A DNA stretch of 8,004 nucleotides from Tissierella_B sp964485455 (lineage in GTDB: Bacteria; Bacillota; Clostridia; Tissierellales; Tissierellaceae). Shown here in pieces: positions 1-6,110 of the stretch (its first letter is position 1; each line of letters opens with the position of its first letter). The notes below the pieces were generated by a model. It made no database searches, had not been told where the DNA came from, and worked only from the letters and a program-made list of their open reading frames with translations. A program made the position numbers and the translations under genes. The stretch spans positions 1 through 8,004 of the forward strand of contig CAZAJU010000088.1 of assembly GCA_964485455.1 (NCBI GenBank), given 5' to 3'.

Positions 1-105
1 TTTATGGATGGTTCTAATTCCACCCCTATGTCCAATATTATAGAACTAATGAAACAATTGTTAGGTTTAAAGAAGCAAGTATTTGGGCTACACCAGGGAA
101 GATAG
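1..105 (+). other. Possible C-terminal end of an upstream open frame, unidentified
   Basis: Frame 1 is open from the window edge to a TAG at 103-105. It would encode about 34 residues ending in a basic stretch (LMKQLLGLKKQVFG, then HQGR). It stops 39 bases before bofA. In Bacillus relatives recR and the small gene yaaL lie upstream of bofA, but this peptide does not resemble the RecR or YaaL C-terminus as I know them. An ATG occurs at position 4 without a visible ribosome binding site. It may be the tail of an unrelated gene or simply non-coding sequence; the minus strand is also open here, so the coding evidence is weak. Confidence 0.25.
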
Positions 106-144
106 AGTAGTTAGGATGTATAAATAAATTGGGGAGGGATAATA

Positions 145-411
145 ATGGATTTAAGCATAGGTACATTGATTGCTTTTTTAGGTGGATTAATCTTTTTATA
201 TTTTCTTGGGATGTTATTAGTAGTTCCTATTAAAATAATAACGAAGTTAATTTTCAATGGTGTAATTGGAGGAGTAGTTTTAATTCTTTTCAATCTAGTA
301 GGAGGTTTATTTGGTTTCTTTATTCCAATAAATCCATTAAGTGCAGTAGTAGTTGGCATTCTAGGAATACCAGGTGTTATACTTCTACTTATTCTACAAA
401 TGATATTATGA
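145..411 (+). CDS. bofA: Pro-sigma-K processing inhibitor BofA
   Basis: This 88-residue, very hydrophobic protein matches the BofA family in length and pattern. In B. subtilis, BofA sits in the outer forespore membrane with SpoIVFA and blocks the intramembrane protease SpoIVFB, delaying pro-sigma-K cleavage until the forespore signals. Visible features are a first membrane segment at about residues 5-27, a G-x-x-L-x-x-P-x-K motif around 22-30, a second hydrophobic segment at about 36-60, and the family signature IPIN (60-63) followed by VGILGIPG (70-77). N50 and N63 line up with B. subtilis Asn48 and Asn61, which matter for inhibition; Thr64 is replaced by S66. The ATG follows a strong GGGGAGGG site at 131-138. 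A palindrome 56 bases after the stop probably ends transcription. Family assignment is confident; the function is inferred from the Bacillus protein. Confidence 0.93.
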   Translation: MDLSIGTLIAFLGGLIFLYFLGMLLVVPIKIITKLIFNGVIGGVVLILFNLVGGLFGFFIPINPLSAVVVGILGIPGVILLLILQMIL

Positions 412-466
412 CCAGATGAATGGCTGATTTTGGCTTAGAATAAAATATCTAAATAATGGGTAAAAA

Positions 467-492
467 TAAGGGACAGATTAATCTGTCCCTTA
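467..492. terminator. Perfect 26-bp palindrome, probable terminator after bofA
   Basis: The sequence is an exact palindrome centred on TTAA (478-481). It can fold into a hairpin with arms TAAGGGACAG and CTGTCCCTTA and a small AT loop. It lies 56 bases downstream of the bofA stop and 95 bases before the next start, where a transcript end is expected. The tract after it (AATATATTCC) is only weakly T-rich, so it is not a textbook intrinsic terminator on either strand. A GGGACAG...CTGTCCC palindrome could also be one copy of a dispersed intergenic repeat. Confidence 0.5.
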
Positions 493-587
493 ATATATTC
501 CTATCTCAAAAGGATTTAAAATAATTTGAACTACAAACAAAGTGAACTCAAGGAATCCCTAAATTTCAATAAAAAGGAGTTGAACAA

Positions 588-1994
588 ATGGGTAAAATTC
601 TTGGAAGTTATCTATTTCCTCATCCCCCTATTATAATTGAGGATATCGGAAATGGAGAAGAGAAAAAAGCTATAAACACAATAAACGGGTGCAAGTCTCT
701 TGCAAGAGATATAGGAGAAAAGTCTCCCGGTACAATTATTGTAATAACACCTCATGGACCTTTATTTACAGATGCTATATCTATTTCAGTTGAGGATGAG
801 TTGGTAGGGGACTTTGGAAAATTTGGATATTGGGACATTAAATTTCAATATAAAAACAATAAAAAACTGGCCTATAATATTATTAAAAATGCCCTAAAGA
901 ACAATATTATGATGGCTCAAGTGAACAAGGAGTTTGCCAGAGACCACAATATAGATTTGGGCTTAGACCATGGCGCCCTGGTACCTTTATACTTTGTGGA
1001 TAAAGAGCTTAAGAATTTCAAAATAATCCACATAACCTATGGCCTTTTATCTCCTAAGGACTTATATATATTTGGAAAGGGGATTCAGGAGGCTGTTGAA
1101 GAATCTAATGAGGATGTAGTAATTTTAGCAAGTGGAGATCTTTCCCATAGGCTTTCGGATTCAGGACCTTATTCTTACTCTCCATATGGAGTAGAATTCG
1201 ATGAAAAAATAATAAATATTCTTAAAGCTGGGGATATGGAAGGAATTATGACATTCGACTTGAGCTTAGGCGAGAAGGCTGGAGAATGTGGCCTTAGGTC
1301 TCTTATGATAATGGCAGGTTGTCTGGATAATAAAGAATTAAAATCTGAGATTCTATCTTATGAAGGACCTTTTGGAGTAGGCTATGGAACTGCAAAGCTT
1401 GAAATCATAGGTGAAAACCACAATGATATGCTCAATAAGATTGAGGACAAGGAAAAAAGAAAAATAGAGGAAATAAGAGAGAATGAGGATGAATACGTAA
1501 GACTTGCTAGAAAAAGTCTGGAGCATTATGTAAAAACAGGTGAATATTTAAAGGTGCCTGAAGGCTTAAGCAATGAGCTCATGGAGGAAAAACGGGCAGT
1601 ATTCGTATCCATAAAGAAAAATGGAATGCTAAGGGGATGCATTGGTTCCACAGAGCCACACGAGAAGAACATTGCTACTGAGATTATAAAATATGCTGTC
1701 AATGCAGGAACAAGAGATCCAAGATTTGATAGTGTAGAGGAAGCTGAACTGGATAGATTGGTATATTCTGTTGATGTACTATTTATTCCTGAACCCATAA
1801 AAACTAAGGATGAGTTAAATGTGGAAAAGTATGGGGTAATAGTAAATAAAGATTATAGAACAGGGCTTTTGCTTCCCAATATTGAGGGCGTTGATTCAGT
1901 AGATGAGCAGATTGAAATAGCATTAAGAAAAGCTGGTATTATGGAACATGAGGACTATAGTATGGAAAGATTTGAGGTAATTAGACACCATTAA
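588..1994 (+). CDS. AmmeMemoRadiSam system protein: LigB/MEMO-superfamily domain fused to AMMECR1 domain
   Basis: This 468-residue protein has two domains. Residues 1 to about 275 resemble class III extradiol dioxygenases (LigB superfamily, which includes human MEMO1). The expected metal and acid-base positions are visible: H12 in FPHPPI, H56 in TPHGP, H128 in GLDHG, H187 in SGDLSHR, and adjacent E233-C234 in AGECG. A charged linker (about 276-300) leads to an AMMECR1 domain (about 300-465) with its signature LRGCIG at 348-353 and the conserved GTRDPRF at 374-380. AMMECR1, MEMO and a radical SAM protein co-occur across bacteria and archaea as the AmmeMemoRadiSam set; I know of no established reaction. 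The radical SAM partner starts 11 bases downstream. The ATG follows AAAAAGGAG (571-579). The cytoplasmic location is inferred from the absence of a signal peptide. Domain calls are strong; the catalytic role is open. Confidence 0.9.
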   Translation: MGKILGSYLFPHPPIIIEDIGNGEEKKAINTINGCKSLARDIGEKSPGTIIVITPHGPLFTDAISISVEDELVGDFGKFGYWDIKFQYKNNKKLAYNIIKNALKNNIMMAQVNKEFARDHNIDLGLDHGALVPLYFVDKELKNFKIIHITYGLLSPKDLYIFGKGIQEAVEESNEDVVILASGDLSHRLSDSGPYSYSPYGVEFDEKIINILKAGDMEGIMTFDLSLGEKAGECGLRSLMIMAGCLDNKELKSEILSYEGPFGVGYGTAKLEIIGENHNDMLNKIEDKEKRKIEEIRENEDEYVRLARKSLEHYVKTGEYLKVPEGLSNELMEEKRAVFVSIKKNGMLRGCIGSTEPHEKNIATEIIKYAVNAGTRDPRFDSVEEAELDRLVYSVDVLFIPEPIKTKDELNVEKYGVIVNKDYRTGLLLPNIEGVDSVDEQIEIALRKAGIMEHEDYSMERFEVIRHH

Positions 1995-2005
1995 GAGGTG
2001 GAAAT

Positions 2006-2983
2006 ATGATGGAAGCAAGATACTATAAAAAGCTTGTGGACAATGATGTGAAATGTAATCTTTGTCCTCACTATTGCATTATTAAGCCTGGCAGAATTGG
2101 TCGTTGTGGAGTGAGAAAAAATATAGACGGCACCCTTTGTTCCTTAAACTATGGTAAGATAACCTCCTATAACTTTGATCCTGTGGAAAAGAAGCCTTTA
2201 TATCATTTCTATCCTGGAAGAAATATATTTTCAATTGGGTCTTTTGGTTGTAATTTAGGCTGTGAATTTTGCCAGAATTGGGAGATTGTCCAAACTAGCT
2301 CCTCCTTTATTGAGTTATCTAATGAGGATATTTTATCTCTAGCTAAGACGAATGAATCCATAGGCATAGCTTACACATATAATGAGCCAACCATATCCTA
2401 TGAGTTCGTATATGATATGGCTACTCTGGCTAGAAGTAGCAATCTTAAAAATGTACTTGTAACCAATGGATATATTAATAAGGAACCTTTAATGGAACTT
2501 CTACCCTTAATAGATGCAATGAATATCGACTTAAAGGCTATAGATGATTCATTTTATAAAAATATCTGCAAAGGCAGTTTAGAGCCTGTACTTGATACCA
2601 TTAAAATAGCTTCAAAACGTACACATATAGAAATTACTACTTTATTAATAGATGGAGAAAATGCATCTCTTGATCAAATAGAAAGGCTTTCTCTAAAGAT
2701 TGCTGAAATAGATAATAGCATACCTTTGCATCTAAGTAGATATTTTCCGAATTATAAAATGAACTTGCCACCTACCAAAGTTGAAACTTTAATTGAGGCA
2801 AAAAATATAGCTAAGAAATACTTGGATTATGTATACCTGGGTAATCTATGGGGTGTGGACAACAATACCTTTTGTCCTAGATGCCATGCACTCATAGTGG
2901 AAAGAAATAAGGAAAAGCTCATCACCAATTTTGAAAATGGATATTGTTCTATATGTAAAGAAAGAATAAATCTTATTAATTAG
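2006..2983 (+). CDS. AmmeMemoRadiSam system radical SAM enzyme
   Basis: This 325-residue protein is related to pyruvate formate-lyase-activating enzymes. The radical SAM [4Fe-4S] motif CxxxCxxC is at C82, C86 and C89, preceded by SIGSFGC and followed by QNW. Y123-T-Y-N-E-P is a typical SAM-contact region, and the central part keeps the expected alternation of strands and helices. An N-terminal cysteine cluster (C17, C20, C24, C34) and a C-terminal four-cysteine ribbon (C290, C293, C314, C317) could each bind zinc or an extra Fe-S cluster. Length and architecture fit the radical SAM member of the AmmeMemoRadiSam set, and the partner gene ends 11 bases upstream. The start is the first of two consecutive ATGs after an AGAGGTGGA site (1994-2002). 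Substrate and product are unknown; modification of a protein or RNA by the fused partner pair is only a guess. Confidence 0.9.
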   Translation: MMEARYYKKLVDNDVKCNLCPHYCIIKPGRIGRCGVRKNIDGTLCSLNYGKITSYNFDPVEKKPLYHFYPGRNIFSIGSFGCNLGCEFCQNWEIVQTSSSFIELSNEDILSLAKTNESIGIAYTYNEPTISYEFVYDMATLARSSNLKNVLVTNGYINKEPLMELLPLIDAMNIDLKAIDDSFYKNICKGSLEPVLDTIKIASKRTHIEITTLLIDGENASLDQIERLSLKIAEIDNSIPLHLSRYFPNYKMNLPPTKVETLIEAKNIAKKYLDYVYLGNLWGVDNNTFCPRCHALIVERNKEKLITNFENGYCSICKERINLIN

Positions 2984-3026
2984 TTTTATCTCAATTTAAT
3001 TCACTAAGCCAGGCACTTTATATGCT

Positions 3027-3056
3027 TTGATGAATAAAAATAATATAAGTGATAAT
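3027..3056 (+). promoter_or_regulatory. Weak candidate sigma-A promoter before gin
   Basis: TTGATG (3027-3032) and GATAAT (3051-3056) are separated by 18 bases, matching the -35 and -10 consensus at 4 of 6 and 5 of 6 positions. Initiation would fall near 3063, giving a leader of about 15 bases, which is short. In B. subtilis csfB is under forespore sigma-F control, and I see no convincing sigma-F site here. Such matches arise easily by chance in AT-rich DNA. Confidence 0.25.
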
Positions 3057-3065
3057 AATCCTGGT

Positions 3066-3073
3066 AGAGGTGA
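3066..3073 (+). promoter_or_regulatory. Ribosome binding site deciding the gin start
   Basis: AGAGGTGA lies 4 bases before the ATG at 3078. This favours that codon over the TTG at 3027 and ATG at 3030, which would add a 17- or 16-residue Asn-rich extension with no upstream ribosome binding site. Confidence 0.6.
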
Positions 3074-3077
3074 TAAT

Positions 3078-3269
3078 ATGTATTGCAAGATATGCGGAGA
3101 GAATAAGAAGGGTTATAGAGTATTCAGTATATATATGTGTAGAGAATGTATGAGTGAAATAGCCTTTTCATCTGTATATGATGAAGAGTATAATTTCTAT
3201 ATTAATATAGTTCGAATACTCTTAGGATATTATATAGGAGAGAGAGAACTTGTAAACCCAGCTAATTAG
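3078..3269 (+). CDS. csfB: Gin/CsfB-type anti-sigma factor (sigma-G inhibitor)
   Basis: This 63-residue protein fits the Gin family in length (B. subtilis CsfB has 64 residues) and motif. CKIC (C3, C6) starts a zinc-binding fold, MCREC supplies the second cysteine pair, and the family-typical DEEYNFY follows. In B. subtilis, Gin is made early in the forespore, binds sigma-G to prevent premature activity, and also antagonises sigma-E in the forespore. The gene sits between bofA and the yaaO-like gene, the same relative place as csfB in B. subtilis, which supports the call. I chose the ATG at 3078 because of its ribosome binding site and because Gin proteins begin just before the first CxxC. 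The reading frame extends upstream to 3027, but that part looks non-coding. An alternative is some other small CxxC zinc-ribbon protein. Confidence 0.85.
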   Translation: MYCKICGENKKGYRVFSIYMCRECMSEIAFSSVYDEEYNFYINIVRILLGYYIGERELVNPAN

Positions 3270-3281
3270 TGAAAATCTGAA

Positions 3282-3310
3282 TTGTGGATTTAAATATGTT
3301 GATATATAAT
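3282..3310 (+). promoter_or_regulatory. Candidate sigma-A promoter for the decarboxylase-tmk-darA-holB-ricT run
   Basis: A perfect -10 box TATAAT (3305-3310) lies 17 bases after TTGTGG (3282-3287), a half-matching -35 box. Initiation near 3317 would give a leader of about 36 bases before the ATG at 3353. The position, in the gap between gin and a tightly packed gene run, makes it the most credible promoter in the window. Confidence 0.5.
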
Positions 3311-3352
3311 TAGAAGGTCTTAATTTTTAATGTAAGGGGCAGATAATGTAAG

Positions 3353-4771
3353 ATGAAAACACCCGTATTTGAAGCACTAAAGAACCTAATGGAGGAAAAT
3401 AGTGTATCCTTCCATATGCCTGGTCACAAGGGAAGAAACGCACTGGTTAACTGGAGGGAGTATATTCCATATGCAGATATTACTGAGCTTGATGGAATGG
3501 ACAACCTTCTGGAACCTAGAGGGATTATTCAGGAATCTCAGGAGTATGCCGCAAAGGTATTTGGTGCAAAAGCAACATATTATGGAGTAAATGGTTCTAC
3601 GGGTAGCAATTATATAGCTTTGGCAACTATAACAAAACCGGGGGATAAAGTATTAATTCAAAGAAGCTGTCATAAATCAATCTACAATGGATTGATCTTA
3701 AATAGATTAAATCCTGTATATCTATATCCAAATTACAATGAAAATTACAATGTATTGACAGGATTATTTCCAGAGGATATCGATAAGATATTAAGGAATC
3801 AACCGGATATAAAGGCTATAGTACTCACGTATCCAAATTATTATGGTGTATGCTATGATTTAAAGGCAGTTGCCGATATCGTTCATAAGCACAATAAGGT
3901 TTTGATGGTAGATGAAGCTCATGGCCCTCATATGGGATTTTCTGATAAACTTCCAATGTCGGCACTCCAAGCAGGAGCAGACATAGTAAGTCATAGTACA
4001 CATAAGACTCTTCCAAGTTTTACTCAAACATCTCTTCTTCATGTAAATTCTGACAGAATAGATTTGAATAAGCTAAGAGACAGATATCAACTATATACAT
4101 CCACAAGTCCATCATATCTATTTACCTTGTCCAATGAAGCAGCATGTGCATATATGGATAGTAGAGAAGGAAAGAACAAACTTGATTGGAATATAGAAAA
4201 ATGCAAGGAAGTAATAGAAAGATTAAATAAAATAGATAGGGTTCATGTATTTACAGGAGACCCTGATGATAAAACAATAGTAGCAAGGGACCTTACTAAA
4301 ATACTTATTAGCATAGATGGCATAAGCGGATCTCAGATTATGAAAAGATTAAAATCCGAATACAATATAAGATTGGAAATGGCAGATTATTACTATGCTT
4401 TAATATTTTGTACCTTAATGAATGAAGAAGAAGATTATGATAGATTAATTGCTGCTATAGAGGATTTGGCTAAGAAATCAGAGCATGAAGAAATAGAGTA
4501 TGTGAATACTAAGATGCCTGAGCCAAAGATAGTAATAAGCCCTGCTGAAGCCTATTTTGGAAAAAAGGACCAAGTTCAATTAAAGGATGCTATTGGAAGA
4601 ATATCTGCTGCACCTATTATTCCTTATCCACCTGGTATTCCTCTTGTAGCACCAGGTGAGGAGATAACCAAGGAGATTTACGAACACATACTGTTCCTAA
4701 TGGATAATGGGCTAGAAATCGTTGGATTAATGGGATATAATAAAGATAAAGTAGTAGTAGTGGAAAGATAG
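3353..4771 (+). CDS. PLP-dependent Orn/Lys/Arg decarboxylase family protein (YaaO-like)
   Basis: This 472-residue enzyme belongs to the fold-type I Orn/Lys/Arg decarboxylase family. It lacks the N-terminal wing domain of the large E. coli enzymes and begins directly with the family opening, FHMPGHKG at 20-27. Other landmarks are the GSTGSN phosphate-binding loop (81-86), H107 in the RSCHKS segment, D187 in VDEAHGPH (expected to pair with the PLP ring nitrogen), and the Schiff-base lysine K218 in SHSTHKTL. The C-terminal decarboxylase domain (about 390-465) includes PYPPGIPLVAPGE. The family decarboxylates lysine, arginine or ornithine to polyamine precursors; which substrate applies cannot be read from the sequence. 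The tmk-linked B. subtilis homologue is yaaO. A GGGG site at 3336-3339 is rather far (13 bases) from the ATG. The tmk gene starts 12 bases downstream, so an operon is likely. Confidence 0.9.
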   Translation: MKTPVFEALKNLMEENSVSFHMPGHKGRNALVNWREYIPYADITELDGMDNLLEPRGIIQESQEYAAKVFGAKATYYGVNGSTGSNYIALATITKPGDKVLIQRSCHKSIYNGLILNRLNPVYLYPNYNENYNVLTGLFPEDIDKILRNQPDIKAIVLTYPNYYGVCYDLKAVADIVHKHNKVLMVDEAHGPHMGFSDKLPMSALQAGADIVSHSTHKTLPSFTQTSLLHVNSDRIDLNKLRDRYQLYTSTSPSYLFTLSNEAACAYMDSREGKNKLDWNIEKCKEVIERLNKIDRVHVFTGDPDDKTIVARDLTKILISIDGISGSQIMKRLKSEYNIRLEMADYYYALIFCTLMNEEEDYDRLIAAIEDLAKKSEHEEIEYVNTKMPEPKIVISPAEAYFGKKDQVQLKDAIGRISAAPIIPYPPGIPLVAPGEEITKEIYEHILFLMDNGLEIVGLMGYNKDKVVVVER

Positions 4772-4774
4772 GAG
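4770..4774 (+). promoter_or_regulatory. Ribosome binding site for tmk, overlapping the decarboxylase stop
   Basis: AGGAG begins inside the upstream stop codon (TAG, 4769-4771). It is 9 bases from the ATG at 4784 and 6 from a GTG at 4781. A TTG at 4775 directly abuts it and cannot be served by it. Confidence 0.6.
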
Positions 4775-4783
4775 TTGTGTGTG

Positions 4784-5401
4784 ATGCTGGGGAAATTTAT
4801 CACCTTGGAGGGGCCGGATGGCTCGGGAAAGTCTACTCTAATCAATTTGATTAGTGAATATATGAAGAATAAAGGCATAGAAATAGTAGTAACTAGGGAA
4901 CCAGGTGGTACTCTTATTGGAGAGGAAATTAGAGACATTATATTGGATAATAACAACATCAATATGGGTGCGGAAACAGAGGCTCTTCTCTATGCTGCAG
5001 CACGCAGTCAACATGTTCATGAAAGGATTATCCCTGCATTAAATGAGGGTAAAATAGTAATTAGTGATAGATTTTTATTATCTAGCCTTGCCTACCAAGG
5101 AGTAGGAAGGGGCTTGGGTATAGAAAATGTAAAGATGATAAATGATTTTGGATTGAGGGGCATATATCCTGATTTGATATTGTTCTTTCATATTGATCCT
5201 GAAATTACCTTGGAGCGAAAGACTACAAAAGGTGGAGATAGATTAGAAAAGGAAGGCAACGATTTTCATAAAAGGGTATATAATGGATATATGGAGCTCT
5301 TAGAAAAGTATCCGAGGAATATAGCTATAATCGATGCAACTAAATCTGTAGAAGAGGTATTTGAACAAGTAATTATAGAAATTGAAAAAATACTTATATA
5401 G
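4784..5401 (+). CDS. tmk: Thymidylate kinase (dTMP kinase)
   Basis: Phosphorylates dTMP to dTDP with ATP, the step leading to dTTP, in the cytoplasm. The 205-residue length is normal. The P-loop GPDGSGKST is at residues 10-18, the TREPGG segment at 37-42, the DRF motif in VISDRF at about 95-97, and a lid region with R145 and GGDRLE at about 150-155. The start is chosen at ATG 4784, giving MLGKFITLEG as in other Tmk proteins. A GTG at 4781 would add one residue and is possible; the TTG at 4775 is less likely because it touches the ribosome binding site. The gene follows the decarboxylase-family gene by 12 bases and precedes darA, the same order as in B. subtilis. Nothing is missing or broken. 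Confidence 0.96.
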   Translation: MLGKFITLEGPDGSGKSTLINLISEYMKNKGIEIVVTREPGGTLIGEEIRDIILDNNNINMGAETEALLYAAARSQHVHERIIPALNEGKIVISDRFLLSSLAYQGVGRGLGIENVKMINDFGLRGIYPDLILFFHIDPEITLERKTTKGGDRLEKEGNDFHKRVYNGYMELLEKYPRNIAIIDATKSVEEVFEQVIIEIEKILI

Positions 5402-5485
5402 CAAGGGTAAGATTCTTTCAATCTCAATGCAGCAGAAGAAATAAACGGAAAACAGTTTCATCAAATTTTAAAGGGGGATTACACA

Positions 5486-5812
5486 ATGAAACTTATAGTA
5501 GCAATAGTACAAGATCAGGATGCTCCTCACTTAATAGACGATTTAACTAGTAATGAATATAGAGTTACTAAGCTATCATCTACAGGAGGGTTCCTAAAAT
5601 CCGGAAATACTACGCTATTAATTGGTATTGAGGATGCTCAAGTTGATGATGTAATCAAGCTGATTGAGGAGAATTGTAAGACAAGGGAGATTACTACATC
5701 CTTATTAACAGTAACCATGCCTGGAGATACTTTTATGCCATATCCATTAGAAGTAAGGGTTGGAGGAGCCACTGTATTCGTTTTAGACGTTGAGAAGCAT
5801 ATCAGGGTTTAA
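5486..5812 (+). CDS. darA: Cyclic di-AMP receptor DarA (PII-like, PstA/YaaQ family), full-length copy
   Basis: This 108-residue PII-like protein closely resembles B. subtilis DarA (109 residues) from MKLIVA-VQDQD at the start through STGGFLKSGNTT to VGGATVFVLDV near the end. DarA/PstA proteins form trimers and bind c-di-AMP between subunits; their output partner is unknown. Residues corresponding to known ligand contacts are present: R26, T28, G35-F36-L37, N41 and G47. The long loop between the second helix and the last strands (about 65-92, containing MPYPLEVRVGG) has normal length. A strong AAGGGGG site (5471-5477) precedes the ATG, and 84 bases separate it from tmk, the largest gap within the run. 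The second family member starts 13 bases downstream. Confidence in the family is high; ligand binding is inferred from conserved residues. Confidence 0.95.
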   Translation: MKLIVAIVQDQDAPHLIDDLTSNEYRVTKLSSTGGFLKSGNTTLLIGIEDAQVDDVIKLIEENCKTREITTSLLTVTMPGDTFMPYPLEVRVGGATVFVLDVEKHIRV

Positions 5813-5820
5813 AGGAGGAG
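5811..5820 (+). promoter_or_regulatory. Strong ribosome binding site for the second darA copy
   Basis: AAAGGAGGAG begins within the stop codon of the first darA gene and lies 5 bases before the ATG at 5826. It sets that start over the in-frame codon at 5790, which would overlap the first gene and add a 12-residue tail before the conserved MKLAIAVIQD. Confidence 0.75.
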
Positions 5821-5825
5821 ATTAT

Positions 5826-6110
5826 ATGAAGCTGGCCATTGCCGTAATACAGGATGAATTCATCGCAAGGGTAACTAAGGCATTGATGGTTGAAAAAGTC
5901 CGGATGACTAAGCTAGCCTCAACAGGTGGTTTTTTAAAACATAAAAGCACAACCTTAGTAATAGGTATAGATGATGACAAGGTTTATGATGTTATAGAGC
6001 TTATCCGGCGCCAGTGTAATAGTAAAAAATCTCACAATGGAGAAAATCAAGTAATAGTTTCCGGAGCCAATATTTTTCTCATTAATGTAGACCAGTATTT
6101 AAGAATTTAG
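5826..6110 (+). CDS. Second, shortened DarA/PstA-family PII-like protein
   Basis: This 94-residue protein is a tandem paralogue of the preceding DarA. By eye, about half of the first 64 residues are identical. MKL, QD, the RxTKL segment (26-30), STGGFLK (32-38), TTL and IGI (46-48) are kept, so most expected c-di-AMP contacts (R26, T28, G35-L37, G47) survive. Two differences stand out: the position of N41 is serine, and the long loop before the last strands is about 14 residues shorter, lacking the PYPLEV segment. It ends in GANIFLINVDQYLRI, matching the final strand of copy one (ATVFVLDVEKHIRV), so it is complete rather than truncated. It sits 13 bases after copy one and 12 before holB, where B. 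subtilis has yaaR. It may bind c-di-AMP differently, another ligand, or pair with copy one. Confidence 0.88.
   Translation: MKLAIAVIQDEFIARVTKALMVEKVRMTKLASTGGFLKHKSTTLVIGIDDDKVYDVIELIRRQCNSKKSHNGENQVIVSGANIFLINVDQYLRI

Noticed and set aside
111..359. 82-codon open frame on the minus strand opposite bofA
   Set aside because: It mirrors the AT-rich bofA coding sequence, gives a Pro/Ile/Lys-rich low-complexity product and has no supporting start context.
493..587. Possible promoter before the LigB-AMMECR1 gene, and TGAACT repeated at 527-532 and 543-548
   Set aside because: A promoter is expected here, but no -35/-10 pair with good spacing was found. The six-base repeat is too short to call an operator.
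2984..3077. Forespore sigma-F, sigma-G or sigma-E promoter before gin
   Set aside because: I looked for the typical -35 and -10 elements, and none had both boxes at proper spacing.
4678..4962. 94-codon minus-strand frame over the decarboxylase-tmk junction
   Set aside because: It overlaps strongly supported coding sequence, and its low-complexity Ser/Leu/Ile-rich composition is typical of an antisense shadow.
5402..5485. 84-base gap between tmk and the first darA: hidden gene, promoter or attenuator
   Set aside because: There is no convincing open frame with a start. A 7-bp inverted repeat (ATTGAAA in the tmk end, TTTCAAT near 5416-5422) has a long loop and a weak AT-rich stem, and no good promoter is visible.
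5790..5825. Upstream start for the second darA gene, overlapping the first
   Set aside because: It lacks a ribosome binding site and adds residues absent from the family, whereas the ATG at 5826 has an excellent site.
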